Shown in pieces: positions 4,226 to 6,377 of a stretch of DNA of 6,377 nucleotides. Numbering within the stretch: the first letter of the stretch is position 1; each line of letters begins with the position of its first letter. Source of the DNA: Dehalococcoidia bacterium (lineage in GTDB: Bacteria; Chloroflexota; Dehalococcoidia; Lucifugimonadales; Lucifugimonadaceae); assembly GCA_028278465.1 (NCBI GenBank), contig JANQEF010000178.1:1-6377 (forward strand), in the 5' to 3' direction. Below the pieces are notes generated by a model. It searched no databases. It was not told where the DNA came from and was given only the letters and a program-made list of their open reading frames with translations. The translations under genes and the position numbers were made by a program.

Positions 4226-5662
4226 TCAGGTTGATTCCACTCTGTCCAGATCGAAGGCCTTGCCCGACTCTGCGGCGTCCAGGGCAACCGACTCCAGACG
4301 TGCGAACTGCGACTCCCGCTCCTCCTCAGGCATCTCGAACGACCGCAGCATCTCGCCTTTCATCGCCTCGACATCCGCCGGCGACACCTGCGCCGCGGCG
4401 TCACCGAACATCTCTGCCGCACTCGAAGTCTCCGAGACGATCAGTGTGCAGTTGCTCCGATTGATGAGCGGTGTCGAGAGCTGAGACGCGCAGGCGGCGT
4501 CTGCCAGCGGCGCCGACACCAGCGTGTCAGCGATCCGCATCGCCGCCAGCGCCATCGGATAGTTGCTCTCGATCACCAGCTCGACCGGCCTGCCTGCGCC
4601 AGAGCGACGCCGGCCGTTCACTTCCTTCGCGGCACGCCTGATGTCTTCCACGTAGCGGCGGTACTGCGACAGGTGCGGCGGTGGCGGCGCCAGCACCAGC
4701 AGGTACCTCGTCTCATCCGCAAGAGCTTTGTCCTCGTCGAGCAGGCTGCCGTAGGCGCGGATGCAGCGGACGATGTTCCTGTGCGGCTCGGCCCGCTCCG
4801 CAGTGACAAAGGTGTAGCGGTCGTCCTCCCGGAGCCGTTGCTCGACGGTTCGGGTCCTGTGCGAGTCGGCAGCCGTCATCACCGCTGCGTCGTCGATTGA
4901 CGGCGGTACGACATTGATCCGAACCTCACGGCCTGACGACCCGACTACCCGACGGCCGTCGTCGTGGATCTCTGCGCCCGGCACGAACTCACGCACGCCT
5001 GCAAGGAAGCTGCGCCTGTCTCGCTCGGACGTAAGCGCAACGGTGTCGCACGCCAGCATGCTCTCGAAGATCCGGGTTCGCCAGGCCGAAGGCAGCATCG
5101 TCCAGTCGGCCGGACCCGGCCACGGAACGCCCGGCGCACATGTGATCTCGACGTCCGACAGCCGCTCCCTGACGAGGCCGCCGACAACGTGCATGTGGTA
5201 GTCGCGTAGCAGCACCGTCGGCTCGGCGTCCATACGTGCCGCCTGTGCCGCTACCTCGTCGGCGAACATGCGGCTGACGGCGACCATTCCCTGCTCCCAA
5301 GCCGTGTGCGCCTCGCGGTCGATGTTCGGCGTGTGCGTGAAGCCCCATGACCGATGGTGCAGGAACCACAGCAGCGGGTTGCAGATGACGTTGTAGTAAC
5401 GGTGGAACGCCCGGCGGGACGGCGTGATGAAGCGCACCCCGACGCCGGCTGGCGCGCCGCGAGTGATCGGCTCTTCGCCTGCCTGTTCGGCAATGGCGCG
5501 GTCGGCCGGAGTCGCTGCGATCGAGATGAAGGTGACCTGTCCGTCGCCCGCTACCTGCTTGAGACCGCCGAACGAGCCGGAACTGGCTGAAACGGCGCCG
5601 CTTTCGTCTGTCGAGAACGAGACAGGCCCGCGGTTCGAGGCGATTATCAGGTGTCGTTTCAC
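4226..5662 (-). CDS. Glycosyltransferase family 20 (OtsA-like) protein with degenerate active site
   Basis: Complete, 478 residues, GTG start giving MKRHLIIASNRGPV, typical of GT20 N-termini. GT20 enzymes such as OtsA make trehalose-6-phosphate from a nucleotide sugar and glucose-6-phosphate. Family landmarks in order: SNRGPV (9-14), FGGL (31-34), HRYYNVICNPLLW (87-99), LLRDYHMHVVGGLVRER (151-167), PWPGPADWTMLP (180-191), INVVPPSID (249-257), ERAEPHRNI (289-297), QYRRYVEDIR (333-342), and the closing region LINRSNCTLIVSET (399-412). Arg11, Tyr90, Trp99, Asp154 and Arg290 match OtsA ligand-binding positions. Others do not: the HIPFP His is Gly178, the Lys after Arg262 is Arg295, the Arg300 region is a proline run (326-329), and the DGMNLVAKE loop reads DAACASQLS (388-396). 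These alignments are by eye. No fused phosphatase domain is present. It may be a pseudoenzyme, a regulatory subunit, or have another donor. Confidence 0.85.
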   Translation of the reverse strand: MKRHLIIASNRGPVSFSTDESGAVSASSGSFGGLKQVAGDGQVTFISIAATPADRAIAEQAGEEPITRGAPAGVGVRFITPSRRAFHRYYNVICNPLLWFLHHRSWGFTHTPNIDREAHTAWEQGMVAVSRMFADEVAAQAARMDAEPTVLLRDYHMHVVGGLVRERLSDVEITCAPGVPWPGPADWTMLPSAWRTRIFESMLACDTVALTSERDRRSFLAGVREFVPGAEIHDDGRRVVGSSGREVRINVVPPSIDDAAVMTAADSHRTRTVEQRLREDDRYTFVTAERAEPHRNIVRCIRAYGSLLDEDKALADETRYLLVLAPPPPHLSQYRRYVEDIRRAAKEVNGRRRSGAGRPVELVIESNYPMALAAMRIADTLVSAPLADAACASQLSTPLINRSNCTLIVSETSSAAEMFGDAAAQVSPADVEAMKGEMLRSFEMPEEERESQFARLESVALDAAESGKAFDLDRVEST

Positions 5663-5751
5663 GGCGGCATCGGCGCACGAGGCGCTTCGCCCTCGCGCTG
5701 GTTCGCAACCCCGGACCGCCGTCGCGCTCCGAGGCTTTCTGATCTGCTCGA

Positions 5752-5782
5752 CAATCGGCCGGCCCGGTCAGCAGGCCGATTG
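5752..5782. other. 9-bp inverted repeat between the deaminase and GT20 genes
   Basis: CAATCGGCC (5752-5760) and GGCCGATTG (5774-5782) are exact reverse complements with a 13-base spacer; two more pairs can form after one mismatch. It lies in the 179-base gap, about 90 bases before the GT20 start. No T-tract follows on either strand, so an operator or 5' leader stem-loop is as likely as a terminator. Nothing else in 5663-5841 stands out. Confidence 0.5.
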
Positions 5783-5841
5783 CGGGCACATCTTACTCCG
5801 AGATGGAGTGATACGTAGCTATCCGGGTGGCGGCCAGGCTC

Positions 5842-6377
5842 TTAGACCGACTTCAGCAGCCTCGCGCGCCGGTCGTCGGTCGTGAAGGAATGACGGATCG
5901 CAGACTCCGTGATCCGGCGCAGGTCGACCTCTGAAAGACCGAGCCTGTGAGCGATCTCGTACTCCTGCCCGATGCCGGTCTGGAAGTGGATCGGATCGTC
6001 GGTGTTTATGGACAGGTCGATGCTGTAGTCCAGGAGTCGCTTGATCGGGTGATCTTCGTAGGAATCGACCGCACCGAGTACGACGTTCGAGGTGATGCAT
6101 ATTTCGAGTGCAACGTCTCGTTTGACCACGGCCTCGACCAGGTCCGGGCGGTCCGCAACATGGACTCCGTGGCCGATCCTGGTCACTCCGGGCGCCGAGA
6201 GCGCTGCCGCGAGATTCGCCGTCGAGAACTCGCCCGCATGCACGGTGAGTCCCAGACCTGCCGAAGCCAGCCGATCGCACCAACCCCGAAGGTCGTTCCA
6301 GTCGGCCTCCTCGTTGTACGGATCAGGTATCAGGTCGACACCCGCAAGCCCTTCTGGAGCGACCTCGACGCACCGCT
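5842..6377 (-). CDS. Adenosine deaminase family protein, C-terminal part
   Basis: Partial gene running off the right window edge; 177 residues are visible in a frame open to the last bases. The visible part begins RCVEVAPEGLAGVDLIPDP, resembling the VVGxDLAGDE strand of the family. It then has LTVHAGEF (visible 43-50: a zinc-ligand His and the catalytic Glu), RIGHG (66-70: catalytic His), LEICITSNVVLGAV (90-103, where the family usually has CPTSN), HPIKRLLD, and INTDDP (123-128: the zinc-ligand Asp and its neighbour). With all visible catalytic positions kept, an active hydrolytic deaminase of the metal-dependent TIM-barrel type is likely. Adenosine is the default substrate, but adenine or aminodeoxyfutalosine deaminases share these motifs, so the substrate is open. 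The protein ends normally (TAA), and the GT20 gene follows 179 bases downstream on the same strand. Cytoplasmic. Confidence 0.93.
   Translation of the reverse strand, partial: RCVEVAPEGLAGVDLIPDPYNEEADWNDLRGWCDRLASAGLGLTVHAGEFSTANLAAALSAPGVTRIGHGVHVADRPDLVEAVVKRDVALEICITSNVVLGAVDSYEDHPIKRLLDYSIDLSINTDDPIHFQTGIGQEYEIAHRLGLSEVDLRRITESAIRHSFTTDDRRARLLKSV

Noticed and set aside
4989..5789. 266-codon minus-strand frame overlapping the GT20 gene
   Set aside because: Arg-rich shadow in another frame of a gene with clear family motifs.
5790..5795. TAAGAT on the - strand as a -10 box for the GT20 gene
   Set aside because: No acceptable -35 hexamer at the right spacing, and it is about 130 bases from the start codon; too weak to annotate.

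Overview
The window is GC-rich bacterial DNA with compact genes. It has a partial gene at each edge, five complete coding regions, and one repeat-filled intergenic stretch. The intergenic repeats (CCTGAGCGAAG...GTCGAAGG arms, a CCTCCC...GGGAGG hairpin, a GGGCGC...GCGCCC hairpin and an ATCCC...GGGAT element) resemble those I associate with Chloroflexota and other environmental GC-rich genomes. That lineage is only a guess, because no rRNA, tRNA or taxonomic marker gene is present.

Left part, + strand (1-1592): the C-terminal 168 residues of a thiolase are followed after 18 bases by a protein of the L-2-amino-thiazoline-4-carboxylic acid hydrolase (ATC hydrolase) family. After a 64-base gap holding a stem-loop comes a small zinc-ribbon protein with two ribbon-like units, each missing one cysteine. 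Spacing and ribosome binding sites suggest one transcription unit; a shared pathway is not evident.

Middle (1593-2063): an apparently non-coding island of inverted repeats, including a perfect 10-bp hairpin overlapping a G-quadruplex-type motif. It is followed by an unrecognised 194-residue protein (2064-2648) and a large MscS-type mechanosensitive channel (2691-4127). The channel gene begins with GTG eight bases after a TATACT box, so its transcript may be leaderless. A short dyad brackets that box.

Right part, - strand (4226-6377): a glycosyltransferase family 20 protein (OtsA/trehalose-6-phosphate synthase-like) converges on the channel gene. It keeps the fold signatures but appears to have lost several donor- and acceptor-binding residues, so it may be a pseudoenzyme or have altered specificity. 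Upstream of it, after a 179-base gap with a 9-bp inverted repeat, lies the C-terminal 177 residues of an adenosine deaminase family enzyme with its active-site motifs intact.

I found no CRISPR array, transposase, phage gene, toxin-antitoxin pair, tRNA or rRNA, and no convincing new multi-gene system. The most noteworthy items are the degenerate GT20 protein, the zinc-ribbon protein, the possible leaderless promoter of the channel gene, and the repeat island.
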